In this document: positions 1 through 8,710 of the stretch, in pieces
Layout: every line of letters starts with the position of its first letter
How positions within the stretch are numbered: the first letter of the stretch is position 1
NCBI GenBank assembly: GCA_003213015.1
Contig: QCOG01000003.1
Location: 1 to 64,000, forward strand
Reading direction: 5' to 3'
Length of the DNA: 64,000 nt
Source: Pelagibacteraceae bacterium AG-430-F16
GTDB taxonomy: Bacteria; Pseudomonadota; Alphaproteobacteria; Pelagibacterales; Pelagibacteraceae
The notes under the pieces: model-generated
The model's input: only the letters and a program-made list of their open reading frames with translations
The model's database searches: none
What the model was told of the DNA's origin: nothing
Position numbers and translations under genes: made by a program

Positions 1-50
1 TCATTAATATTAGCAGCATCACATCTAAATAAAATTTTAACTGACATCAT
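1..50 (-). CDS. 5' end of a PseG-like sugar-nucleotide hydrolase or related glycosyltransferase (partial)
   Basis: Only the first 16 or so codons lie in the window, read leftward from ATG at 50 (a second ATG follows at 47). The peptide begins MMSVKILFRCDAANIN. The KILFRCDA start resembles the N-terminus of PseG-type UDP-sugar hydrolases and related GT-B proteins (family pattern: RxDxxxxIGxGH). It is divergent from the aminotransferase to its right, and sugar aminotransferases and PseG commonly sit together in nonulosonic acid clusters. The assignment rests on very few residues plus context, so it is tentative. Confidence 0.4.
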   Translation of the reverse strand, partial: MMSVKILFRCDAANIN

Positions 51-120
51 TTTTTAATTTGTGAAGAGATTTAAACAAGTTTTAATTGTATTTGATTATT
101 TACTAGTTTATATAACAATT

Positions 121-1308
121 GTGGCAAAAAAAAAATTCATTTCTTTTGGACAACCATTTCTTGGGAAAGAAGAGATTGATTCAGTAAAAAAAGTAATTAA
201 CTCTTCTTGGTTAGGTACTGGTAAGATTACGCAACAATTTGAAAAAGATTTTTCGAATTTTAAAAAAACTAAATTTGCTATATCAGTTAACTCATGTACA
301 GCCGCACTCCATTTATCCTTGTTATCAATGAATTTAAAAAAAACTGATGAAGTAATTACTACTCCAATGACCTTTGCATCTACCATTAATAGTATCATTT
401 TATCTGGAGCTAAACCAGTTTTAGCTGATATATCGAAAAATGATTTTAATATTGATCCAAAGGAAATAATTAAGAAGATAAATAAAAATACGAAAGCTAT
501 TTTAATTGTTCATTTTGCAGGATTACCGTGTGACATGGGTGAAATAATTAGAATTTCAAATAAATACAAAATTAAAATAATTGAGGATTGTGCCCATGCA
601 ATTGAGTCAAAATATAAAAACAAAGAGGTTGGAAATTTTGGCTATTCTGGATGTTATAGTTTTTACTCAAATAAGAATATTACGACTGGTGAAGGTGGTA
701 TGCTAACTTGTAAGGATAGGAAATTAGCAGAAATAGTAAAAATTATGCGCTTACACGGAATGAGTAGAGATGCATGGAAAAGATACATGCCAGATAACAC
801 TCCTAAGAATTTGCCTTATCAACATTATGATATTTTACACACTGGATTAAAATATAATATGATAGATTTAAATGCAGCTTTAGGAATAAAACAGTTAGAT
901 AAAATTAATTACATGTGGAAAAAAAGAAAGAGGCTGTATGATACTTATTATAATGAATTAAAAAATTATCCAATTAAATTACAAAACAACCATAAATATA
1001 ATTATAAACATGGGTATCATTTATTTTTATTTGTTTTTGATACCAATAAGTTCAAACAAAAAAATATAAGAGATATATTTTTAAAATATCTTAATGAAAA
1101 TAAAATAGGTGGTGGCGTACATTATAGGTCAGTAACAAATATGAAAAATTATAAATCTTTATTTAATTGGAACAAAAAAACGTGCCCAAATGCCCATCAA
1201 ATCGGTGATAGTATCGTTAGTCTTCCATTATATCCAGGGCTTAGCTTAATCGATCAAAAATATATAATAGAAAAAGTAAAAAAATTTATAGAAAAAAAAA
1301 TTATATGA
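121..1308 (+). CDS. DegT/DnrJ/EryC1/StrS-family sugar aminotransferase
   Basis: PLP-dependent aminotransferase that would transfer an amino group to a keto-sugar nucleotide for a surface polysaccharide. The start GTG at 121 gives about 395 residues opening AKKKFISFGQPFLGKEEID, the usual family beginning; an in-frame GTG at 61 would add 20 unaligned hydrophobic residues. Visible family features are the N-terminal GQPFLG and WLGTG segments, the EDCAHA stretch with the PLP-ring aspartate near residue 156, and SFYSNKNITTGEGG with the Schiff-base lysine near residue 185. It overlaps the next gene by ATGA. The divergent PseG-like start hints at a 4-amino-sugar or nonulosonic acid branch, but the substrate cannot be read from sequence. 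Confidence 0.88.
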   Translation: MAKKKFISFGQPFLGKEEIDSVKKVINSSWLGTGKITQQFEKDFSNFKKTKFAISVNSCTAALHLSLLSMNLKKTDEVITTPMTFASTINSIILSGAKPVLADISKNDFNIDPKEIIKKINKNTKAILIVHFAGLPCDMGEIIRISNKYKIKIIEDCAHAIESKYKNKEVGNFGYSGCYSFYSNKNITTGEGGMLTCKDRKLAEIVKIMRLHGMSRDAWKRYMPDNTPKNLPYQHYDILHTGLKYNMIDLNAALGIKQLDKINYMWKKRKRLYDTYYNELKNYPIKLQNNHKYNYKHGYHLFLFVFDTNKFKQKNIRDIFLKYLNENKIGGGVHYRSVTNMKNYKSLFNWNKKTCPNAHQIGDSIVSLPLYPGLSLIDQKYIIEKVKKFIEKKII

Positions 1309-2117
1309 AATGTAAAATCTGTGACGAAATTATAAATCTGAATAAATCGTATTTATATACACATAATAAGATAAGATATTATAGATGCAATAATTGTTTA
1401 TTTGTATTCCAGTATCCTTTACCAAATAATCAAAAATTAAAAGATCTTTATAGTAAAGAATATTTTAATCAAAATTATCTGAAAAAAAATAATGATTTTA
1501 AATTAAGAAAAATTCAATATAAACTAGATAAAAAAATAATCTTAAAATATTACAAAGATAAAAAAAATAACAAAATATTAGATTATGGTTGTGGGAATGG
1601 TACTTTTTTAAAGTTATTTAAATCAACAAAAATTGGTTATGACTTTAATGAGGATGCCAGGGTAGATACCAGCATAAGAAGAGTTTCTATAAAAAAAGTT
1701 TTTGAAGAAAAATATGATTTAATAATTATGAGAGGTGTGATTGAACATATTCCAAATTTTGAGGAAATAATCAAAAAACTCTCAAAATGTGTAAATAAAA
1801 ATGGTTTATTTTTTATAACTGCAACACCCAACTCTAATAATTTAACATTTTTTTTATCTAATAAAGATTTTAATCAAAATCACCCTGGACACTTATTTCA
1901 TTTTAATAATGTAAATTTAAGTTTACTTTTTTTAAAAAATAGTTTTTTAAACATTGTAATGAGGTATGAATATTTAGATACACCATATGCAAATTTATAC
2001 AATGATTTTAAAAATTTAAGAATACAACTCAAAACATATAAAAAAAAAATAAAAAAAATTTCTCCACCAGGCGTTGGAAATATGATGACAGCTATTTTTA
2101 AGAAATTAGCTAAATAA
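1305..2117 (+). CDS. SAM-dependent methyltransferase with N-terminal CxxC pairs
   Basis: 270-residue class I methyltransferase. The N-terminus has two CxxC pairs (CKIC near residue 3 and CNNC near residue 28), a small zinc-ribbon-like start common in sugar C-methyltransferase-type proteins. SAM motif I is seen as LDYGCGNGTFLKLF near residues 93-106, and a post-motif MRGVIEHIPNFEEI follows. The ATGA overlap with the aminotransferase implies co-translation. It probably methylates a sugar or glycan intermediate; the acceptor is unknown. Confidence 0.75.
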   Translation: MKCKICDEIINLNKSYLYTHNKIRYYRCNNCLFVFQYPLPNNQKLKDLYSKEYFNQNYLKKNNDFKLRKIQYKLDKKIILKYYKDKKNNKILDYGCGNGTFLKLFKSTKIGYDFNEDARVDTSIRRVSIKKVFEEKYDLIIMRGVIEHIPNFEEIIKKLSKCVNKNGLFFITATPNSNNLTFFLSNKDFNQNHPGHLFHFNNVNLSLLFLKNSFLNIVMRYEYLDTPYANLYNDFKNLRIQLKTYKKKIKKISPPGVGNMMTAIFKKLAK

Positions 2118-2120
2118 TTA

Positions 2121-3668
2121 ATGATAGATAAAAATTTTTTTTATAAAAAATTTAAATTTTACGAAAAAAAAAAAAATTCTCTTGGAAATTTGCTATTTAT
2201 AGATCGAGAAAGAATTGATACTCTATTTCAATTTTCAATATTTTCTTTAGCTTTATCAAATAAATTTAAACTAAATACAATAATTTTGACGGATCAAAAA
2301 CCTAATAGTATGATCGTTAATACATACATAAAACTAGGTTATAATAGTTTCATAAGTGGTTTTTCAAAAAAAAAAATATTTTCAAATCCGTTTTTATTAT
2401 TAGTTTCTTTATATTATTTCACTGTTTCATTAATAAAAATTAAAATTAATGGATTTAATTGGTTAATAAATAAATTTAATATTAATGATATTCTTATAGG
2501 AGACTTAATTCACGATACAAATATTCGTTATGAACAAAGATTTATAAATCCAAAATTAGATTTTTATTTTTTAAAGATACACTTTACCAGCATTTTCAGA
2601 TTTTTAATAATTCAAAAATATTTAAAAAAATTGGAAATTAAAAAAATTTTGATTGGAACTGAAACAGGCTCAAGAAATCATGGTCTTACTTTGAGAATTG
2701 CCACTAAATTGAAGATTAAAAATTACGCTTATTTTAGACTTAGCAAAAACGGTGTTAGCATAATTTCTTATGATAAAAATTATTATAAAAATGGGATTGA
2801 CTGTATAAGTTTAAAAAAATTTAATCATGTATCTTCAAAAATTTCTCAAAAAAAAGTAAATAATTTTTATAAAAATAGAATTAAATTTAAAACAAACAAT
2901 TGGTATACAAATCAAGATTATGTGATTTCAAATCAAAATAATATCAAAGGTTATGAATTTTTAAAAAACCTACATAAAGAAAAGAAAAAAAAATTTTTAT
3001 TTGCGAGCCACGCTTTTGCTGACGCACCTCATGCATCAGGAAAATTTATATTTAATGACTATTATGAACAATTCACAGAAACACTTAAATTCGCAAATAA
3101 ATCAAATGAAAATATAATTTGGATTTTTAAAAATCATCCCAATTCAAGGCTTTATGGAGAAAAAAAAATTTTCAAGGATTTAATATCTAAATATAAAAAA
3201 GATAACATTTTTCTTTGTCCAGAAAAAGTCCCAGTCCAAGATTTACTTGATGTTTGTGATGTTGTAATAACAGGAAGGGGCACTATAGGAATAGAATTTG
3301 CATGCTTAGGAAAAAAAGTAGTAACAGCTGGTTCATCCCCATATTCAAAAATAGGAATTGCATACGAAGCAAAAAATAAAAAAAGTTATTTCAAATATAT
3401 TGATGATATTATTAAGTCTCAAAATTTCAAAAAATCAAAAAAAATCGAAATTAATGCTAAAAAACTTTTATATATATTTGAGAATAGCTTAAATGTTCAA
3501 ACAATAAAAAGTAAAGATCTTTCAAAAGACAAAAAGTATAAAACTTTTTTAAATTCTATTTATACTAAAAATTTTAAAAGAAATTCGATTTTTTTATTAT
3601 TTAGTAAAATTTTACAAGATGGCATAACAAATTCAGAAATTTATAGAAAATTAATTAAAATTATTTAG
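2121..3668 (+). CDS. Capsule/surface polysaccharide biosynthesis protein (GT-B-like)
   Basis: 515 residues, third gene of the leading plus-strand group and 3 bp after the methyltransferase. The C-terminal half has the features of KpsC/CDP-glycerol-transferase-like GT-B proteins: a FKNHPNSRLYG segment, a DLLDVCDVVITGRGTIGIEFACLGKKVV segment typical of the nucleotide-sugar half, and a preceding SHAFADAPH loop. The N-terminal half is Lys/Asn-rich and not recognisable. It probably transfers or polymerises a surface glycan; donor and linkage are unknown. Confidence 0.6.
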   Translation: MIDKNFFYKKFKFYEKKKNSLGNLLFIDRERIDTLFQFSIFSLALSNKFKLNTIILTDQKPNSMIVNTYIKLGYNSFISGFSKKKIFSNPFLLLVSLYYFTVSLIKIKINGFNWLINKFNINDILIGDLIHDTNIRYEQRFINPKLDFYFLKIHFTSIFRFLIIQKYLKKLEIKKILIGTETGSRNHGLTLRIATKLKIKNYAYFRLSKNGVSIISYDKNYYKNGIDCISLKKFNHVSSKISQKKVNNFYKNRIKFKTNNWYTNQDYVISNQNNIKGYEFLKNLHKEKKKKFLFASHAFADAPHASGKFIFNDYYEQFTETLKFANKSNENIIWIFKNHPNSRLYGEKKIFKDLISKYKKDNIFLCPEKVPVQDLLDVCDVVITGRGTIGIEFACLGKKVVTAGSSPYSKIGIAYEAKNKKSYFKYIDDIIKSQNFKKSKKIEINAKKLLYIFENSLNVQTIKSKDLSKDKKYKTFLNSIYTKNFKRNSIFLLFSKILQDGITNSEIYRKLIKII

Positions 3669-3684
3669 ATGATAATGTTTGCTA

Positions 3685-3771
3685 TTAATAAGTATTCTTA
3701 AATAAATCATTATAAAGAGTTAAAATATTATTTTCTTTTAATTTATCAATTATTACTGGCAAAATATTTTT
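3685..3771 (-). pseudogene. Possible C-terminal remnant of a polysaccharide-deacetylase-like gene
   Basis: Between the capsule-type gene and the ABC exporter, the minus strand reads 28 sense codons then a stop, with no start of its own. The peptide (KNILPVIIDKLKENNILTLY and 8 more residues) resembles the last helix/strand of NodB-type deacetylases, where LPxIIxxLK and a following TL strand are common. It is in a different frame from the ABC gene and overlaps its last codons. This fits a recombination scar, but 28 residues could be chance in such AT-rich DNA. Confidence 0.3.
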
Positions 3772-5503
3772 CTAATTCTTTGTTATTATTAATTACCTGA
3801 TCTTTTAATCCAAAATCTAAAATTTTACCCTCATTAAAAATAGCTAATTTATTACAAATATTCAAAGTGTTAAGTCTATGAGCAATCAGTATTATAATAT
3901 CTATATTTTGTTTTTGTAAATTTTTCATAATTTTATTTTCACTTTCATAATCAAGCTCACTAGTAGGTTCATCTAAAATTAATAAACTTGGTTTACTATA
4001 AAAAGCTCTCGCTATTCCAATTCTTTGTTTTTGTCCTCCTGAAATTTGGCTGCCATCTTCTCCAATATTTTTATCTTGTTTTATTTTATACAATTCTTTT
4101 AAATCAGAAAATGAAATCACTTTATTCATCAAATCATTATCAAAATCATGTCCTAAAGAGATATTTTCCCTTAAGTTATCATCTACTAAATTTATTGACT
4201 GTGGAACATAAGAGATATCAAAATTTTCAAAACTACCTTCAACTATTTGATTGTTGTTTATATAAATATTTCCTCTACTTGGTTTTAGTAACCCTAAAGT
4301 TAAATCAGCAAAAGTAGTCTTTCCACTCCCACTTTTTCCCAAAACACCAAGAATATCACTTTTTGACAGCTCAACATTTATATCCTTGATTGAAAAATTT
4401 TTTTTATCATCACCATAATTAAAGAAAACATTTTTGAACTTTAAACTATTAATTCTTATTTTTTTTTTCGGCAAATTTTTTTTTGGATAAATAATTTTTA
4501 GATTTAAGTAATTATTAATTATTTCTAATGAGTGCAAATTGGATGTAATGTTATTTAGATTTATATTTAAGCTTGTTATAGACGGCAACATTCTTATCAC
4601 AGATAATGAAATAAAACTTATAATTGCAATTAATCTTTCTTGGGGCAATGAAGTATTCATAAAGAAGTATATTAATAAACATAAACCTATTACGGCAAAA
4701 ATCTCTAGTAACAATCTTGGCAAAGCGGCAAGAATATTTTGAAAAAAACTTGTATTCAATGATCTTAAAACAAATTTTAATGACCTATTAGAAAAATAGT
4801 TTTCAAGGTTTCTAATTTTAATAAATTTAATATTATTGAAAGTCTCAACAAGATTTTTTAATAAAATTGAATTAAATTTAGTTAAATCTAGGCCTAATAA
4901 ATAAAGTTTTTTTTTTAATAATGAAAATAAAACAAAAGAAAAAAAAATAAAAATAGAAAATATTATAATTGTTAATTTCCAATTAATAATAATTATGCTA
5001 GATAATAGTAATATTATTAATAAAGTTTCTTTTAAAACATTTATTATAGAAAAAAAAACACCGGTAAATCGGACAACTTCTTCTTTGATATCATGAATTA
5101 TCTTTGTTTTTTCTTTAGTAAGAAAATATTCATAATTAATCAAAATATTTCTATTTAACACTTTTTTTGAAATCGAATACCCAAAAATAACTTTAAATTT
5201 GTTAAATAGATAAAGGTTAACAAAAAGTATTAAATTTTTTGAAATAAAAAAAATAGGAATTAATATTAAAAATATATTTAGAATTTGGCCATTAGTTAAA
5301 TTTTCGAAATAATTTAAAAAATCATATTTGTTTAATAACTTTAAAAATCCATTTGTATCTGACAACATCATTACAAATGACCCCAAAATTCCGATCCCAA
5401 CTATTTCAATGAAGGAGACAAGTATAGAAGCAAATAAAATTAAAAAGAAAATAATTTTAATTTTGTTGTCTAAAATTGAAAATGATTGTCTAATTAGATT
5501 CAT
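3746..5503 (-). CDS. ABC exporter, fused permease and ATPase (MsbA/PglK-like flippase)
   Basis: 585-residue half-transporter. The N-terminal ~320 residues carry about six membrane segments. The ATPase domain follows: Walker A GKSGSGKT (389-396), a Q-loop near 435, signature QISGGQKQR (about 487), Walker B LLILDEPT (about 507) and the switch histidine in LIAHRL (about 542). All catalytic motifs are intact, so it should be active as a homodimer. Within a glycan island the likely job is flipping a lipid-linked oligosaccharide, in the manner of PglK; no Wzx-type flippase was seen in the window. Lipid A transport is an alternative. Confidence 0.85.
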   Translation of the reverse strand: MNLIRQSFSILDNKIKIIFFLILFASILVSFIEIVGIGILGSFVMMLSDTNGFLKLLNKYDFLNYFENLTNGQILNIFLILIPIFFISKNLILFVNLYLFNKFKVIFGYSISKKVLNRNILINYEYFLTKEKTKIIHDIKEEVVRFTGVFFSIINVLKETLLIILLLSSIIIINWKLTIIIFSIFIFFSFVLFSLLKKKLYLLGLDLTKFNSILLKNLVETFNNIKFIKIRNLENYFSNRSLKFVLRSLNTSFFQNILAALPRLLLEIFAVIGLCLLIYFFMNTSLPQERLIAIISFISLSVIRMLPSITSLNINLNNITSNLHSLEIINNYLNLKIIYPKKNLPKKKIRINSLKFKNVFFNYGDDKKNFSIKDINVELSKSDILGVLGKSGSGKTTFADLTLGLLKPSRGNIYINNNQIVEGSFENFDISYVPQSINLVDDNLRENISLGHDFDNDLMNKVISFSDLKELYKIKQDKNIGEDGSQISGGQKQRIGIARAFYSKPSLLILDEPTSELDYESENKIMKNLQKQNIDIIILIAHRLNTLNICNKLAIFNEGKILDFGLKDQVINNNKELEKYFASNN

Positions 5504-5602
5504 AGATAATTAATGTATTAGATGCATTAGTTACTCTTTAATTTTGTTTGAATTATGAGACAAATTTATTAAGCGTATAAATAATTTTTACTTAGTTTAT
5601 TT

Positions 5603-6307
5603 TTACTCACCCCCACTTATAGAGAGATTTTCTCCAGTTATAAAAGTATTTTCTTCAGATAATAAATAAAACATATATTTTGAAATTTCTATCGTTGAGG
5701 CAAATCTCTTAATTGGTATTAATTTCTTTCTTTTGTTCAGATTTTTTTTTGAAATTTTCTTATGTATCTTGGTGTTGGTTACACCAATTATTAAACTATT
5801 AATCAGAACATTTTTTGTTGCCCAATTTTTATATTCTCCTGGTATAAACTGGTTAGCTTTTTTAGATAAAGAGTAATTAAATGTGGTTTTGCCTCCACCA
5901 TATTTAACTCCAATACTCGATGTTAGTAAAATTCTTCCAAATTTATATTTTAACATATTTTTAATTATTTTTTGAATTATATAATATGGAATAATTGTAT
6001 TAATCTTCATAGTATTAACCAATTGATTTATTGAAAAGTTATAAAAAGTATTATTATCAATGTGCCCTGTTAAATTTATAAATGAGTCTACTTTTTCGTA
6101 TTTTAAAAAACCGATTATCTTTTCTATAGTTTCAATATTGTTAAGAAAGTTTAATTTAAAGAGTTTTAGTTTTTTATTTTTAATTTTTTTTAAGTTAAGA
6201 GAATTTGAATTATAATGCGCTAATACTTTCCAATTATTCTTTAAAAAAATTTTTGTTAACTCTACTCCAATATCTGAACTCGCACCTAAAATCAAAATTT
6301 TTTTCAT
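5603..6307 (-). CDS. Short-chain dehydrogenase/reductase
   Basis: SDR oxidoreductase of about 234 residues. The ATG at 6307 begins KKILILGASSDIG, whose GxSSDIG is the Rossmann nucleotide-binding motif; a longer in-frame start at 6346 would run well into the upstream gene. The catalytic serine and YSLSKKAN (YxxxK) triad elements are present, and the C-terminus EENTFITGENLSISGGE matches the classical SDR ending. It is last in a three-gene minus-strand cassette behind a radical SAM enzyme, with only one base between that stop and this start. It probably reduces or oxidises a sugar or similar intermediate. Confidence 0.85.
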   Translation of the reverse strand: MKKILILGASSDIGVELTKIFLKNNWKVLAHYNSNSLNLKKIKNKKLKLFKLNFLNNIETIEKIIGFLKYEKVDSFINLTGHIDNNTFYNFSINQLVNTMKINTIIPYYIIQKIIKNMLKYKFGRILLTSSIGVKYGGGKTTFNYSLSKKANQFIPGEYKNWATKNVLINSLIIGVTNTKIHKKISKKNLNKRKKLIPIKRFASTIEISKYMFYLLSEENTFITGENLSISGGE

Positions 6308-6308
6308 T

Positions 6309-7187
6309 TTAACTTTTATTCCATGCAGTAGCGTGTTTTTTTCCAATTAAAGTTCCTGTCACATCACAAGTATCACATGGTGAAAATTTTCTATCACCAT
6401 TGATTAATTTTTTTCTACTTTCATTCGAGATTTTTGAAAGCCATATTTCTTTAAAGCTTTTAGTATTCAAATTACCAAGTTTTCTTTTTTTCCCCCAGTC
6501 GTGAGGGCACATTAACACATCACCATCATAATCTAGAAAGAAAGTATAACTAGGATAAAAACAAGGCACATTTAAAGACTCTGTTAACTTGGAAATTTTA
6601 TGTTCAGCTTTTTCCATCATACCAGCTCTATTACTTAATGTGATACCAAAATCTTGTTCTGGAGGTAAATATCTATGTCTTATAAAGTACTGATCTTCTC
6701 TTAAAAAGGCTTTCTCACAAAGTTTTTGAAACTTAATTACATCTTCAGGTCCATCATACACACTTATTAATAATTTATTAAGACCTGATTCAAAAAGTTT
6801 TTTTAGTCTATTTATATTAAGAACATCACCATTGGTTACAATCTCAATGTTTGAAAACTGTAACGCAGTCCTACAAATTTTAATTAAATTGTATATATTT
6901 TTATCGAGTAAAGGTTCCACAAATCCTGAAAATCGGATAGTACCTTTAAAATTATAACTTTTTAATTCCGTTACTAACTTTAAAATTAAATTAGTATTAA
7001 TAAATTCCTTTACATCAAGAAAGTCTTCCGCACTTCTTGGACAAAAAGAACATTTTCTATTACATGTACCAGACTCACTTATTTCTATTTCAGATGGAAG
7101 CGGTATATTAGTATCAGGAAAATATTGAAAAAGCTCATTACTTTTCTGAGATTTTTTTTTTATGTAAGGATCTATAAATTTTTTCAT
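6309..7187 (-). CDS. Radical SAM / SPASM-like enzyme
   Basis: 292 residues with the radical SAM cluster motif CxxxCxxC at C42, C46 and C49 (CNRKCSFCP), which binds a 4Fe-4S cluster and SAM. Further cysteines at about 209, 227, 271 and 274 (CPHDWG, CDTCD) fit a C-terminal SPASM/twitch region binding an auxiliary cluster. The segment RFSGFVEPLLD fits the radical SAM barrel (G/E motif). It overlaps the upstream gene by ATGA. Radical SAM enzymes in polysaccharide loci usually make dehydro, epimerised or branched sugars, or act on an amino-acid-like substituent; the substrate here is unknown. Confidence 0.85.
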   Translation of the reverse strand: MKKFIDPYIKKKSQKSNELFQYFPDTNIPLPSEIEISESGTCNRKCSFCPRSAEDFLDVKEFINTNLILKLVTELKSYNFKGTIRFSGFVEPLLDKNIYNLIKICRTALQFSNIEIVTNGDVLNINRLKKLFESGLNKLLISVYDGPEDVIKFQKLCEKAFLREDQYFIRHRYLPPEQDFGITLSNRAGMMEKAEHKISKLTESLNVPCFYPSYTFFLDYDGDVLMCPHDWGKKRKLGNLNTKSFKEIWLSKISNESRKKLINGDRKFSPCDTCDVTGTLIGKKHATAWNKS

Positions 7188-7885
7188 TCAAAAGTTTTTA
7201 TATCTAAATACTTTATATTTGCATTTTTTTCTAATTCTTTATCAATAGTATATAATCTATCTTTGTAAATTTTTTTCAAAAAAAATATAAGTTTTTTGTC
7301 AACGTTGGCTCTTTTCGAGTATCTTGTTGTATTTTTTGAGTAGAAGTGACCTCCACCTTGCATTCCTATTCCAGAAATTATTACTTTAGACTGATCATTT
7401 TCTTTAAGTGCATACAGAATTGCAAAAAAACCTGTTGATACTCCATTAATCATTCCTTTTCTAACAAAATTTATTAAATGTTTTAATTGCATTAAAAACG
7501 TATTTTCATAAAAAAATTCTGCCAATAAAATATTTAATTTTCCAAATTTGAAAAAATTTGATTGAAATTTAATTTGCTCATTTAATGTCAAATATTTTGT
7601 AGTTGGTTTTTTTAAAAAATTATAATTTTTAAAAGGTACGAAACCTGACCTTGATACTATTTCGTCTATATTTGAATTTAAAACTCGATTTTGTACATCT
7701 AAATTTTTTTCAAATTCTTTTCCACCTACAATAGAAATTATTTTAGTATTAGCATACTTTTTGATATATGCCGATCCTTTTTCAGCAGCTCCATTCGCAG
7801 TATATATTTTTTTAACTTTTAAATTTGGTAATTTTGAGCCAGGTTTTGATCCCAGAACTAAAACAAATTCATCTTTTCGAAGCAT
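7184..7885 (-). CDS. Rossmann-fold protein resembling GT42/Maf (DUF115)-like glycosyltransferase domains
   Basis: 233-residue protein, first gene of the minus-strand cassette. It opens with VLVLGSKPGSKLPNLK, a VLGxxPS-like loop, and carries VIISGIGMQGGGHFY near residue 170. This layout is seen in sialyltransferase GT42 and Maf/DUF115 proteins, which use CMP-activated keto-acid sugars. The C-terminal half of the aldolase fusion at 8697 shows the same layout (IIGSGPG then AGFDGYD). No exact family can be named. A CMP-sugar transferase is inferred from similarity and from the nearby kdsB-type gene. Confidence 0.45.
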   Translation of the reverse strand: MLRKDEFVLVLGSKPGSKLPNLKVKKIYTANGAAEKGSAYIKKYANTKIISIVGGKEFEKNLDVQNRVLNSNIDEIVSRSGFVPFKNYNFLKKPTTKYLTLNEQIKFQSNFFKFGKLNILLAEFFYENTFLMQLKHLINFVRKGMINGVSTGFFAILYALKENDQSKVIISGIGMQGGGHFYSKNTTRYSKRANVDKKLIFFLKKIYKDRLYTIDKELEKNANIKYLDIKTFE

Positions 7886-7987
7886 TATGTTGTTAAATTT
7901 TGTTTTTAATTAATTATAATGTATAAATTAATTTTATTCTTACATCAATTATTATAAATAATTAACTCTTTAAAAATTTAAAATATA

Positions 7988-8710
7988 ATGATTATTGAAT
8001 TTTTTGGTCCACCGTGTTCAGGAAAAACTTTTTGCTCAAGAATTTTAGAAAAAAATTTAGATAATTTATTACCGACTAACGAAATAATTCCAAAATATGC
8101 AAATAAGTTATTAAAATTAAGTTCTTTTGAAAAAATTTCTTTAAAATATTTTTTGTTGATTAAAAAAAAAAGAACAAAATATTCTTTAAGAAAAGGTGAA
8201 AAAATTAAAAGTAAACAAAAAAAATTAATTAAAAATTATTTTTATATTTCATACAAAAAGATTTGCAAAAAACTTTTTTTAATGTTTAAAAAATCGAATC
8301 CAAAATTTGTTAATCTTTATATAAACGAGATAAAATTATCTCCTAAAAATAAAAAAATTTATTATGATTGGTTTATTGAACATTCAGCAAAATATTATTT
8401 AGCAAATAAATTTTTAGAAAATAAAGTGATAGTATTCGATGAGGGGTTTTTACAAAGAATATTTACGTTACTTAAATTAAGGAAAAATTATGATAAGAAA
8501 ATATTAGAATTCCTTAAAGTAATCAATTTGCCTAATTATATTATTTATTTGAATAATAAACCAAATAAATTGCATATAAGGTCAAAAAAAAGGAGCCAAA
8601 GAAATAAAAATGCTTTTAACTATAATAGTTTAGCTGAAGTTAAAAGTTATCAAAAACTAACCAATTCTATGGTAAAAACTTTATATAAAATTCAAAATGA
8701 TAAAAAATAA
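7988..8710 (+). CDS. P-loop NTPase, putative small-molecule kinase
   Basis: 240 residues starting IIEFFGPPCSGKTFCSRIL, where GPPCSGKT (residues 7-14) is a Walker A loop. VIVFDEGFLQR near residue 150 may be the Walker B/acidic region, and the Arg-rich RSKKRSQRNK near 198 resembles the lid arginines of nucleotide or sugar kinases. It heads a plus-strand group and its end overlaps the aldolase gene by 14 bp, so it is probably co-translated with it. It may phosphorylate the substrate or product of the aldolase; that role is inference. Confidence 0.55.
   Translation: MIIEFFGPPCSGKTFCSRILEKNLDNLLPTNEIIPKYANKLLKLSSFEKISLKYFLLIKKKRTKYSLRKGEKIKSKQKKLIKNYFYISYKKICKKLFLMFKKSNPKFVNLYINEIKLSPKNKKIYYDWFIEHSAKYYLANKFLENKVIVFDEGFLQRIFTLLKLRKNYDKKILEFLKVINLPNYIIYLNNKPNKLHIRSKKRSQRNKNAFNYNSLAEVKSYQKLTNSMVKTLYKIQNDKK

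Noticed and set aside
3988-4317. 109-codon plus-strand open frame opposite the ABC ATPase domain
   Set aside because: The opposite strand encodes intact Walker A, signature and Walker B motifs; this frame is an antisense shadow.
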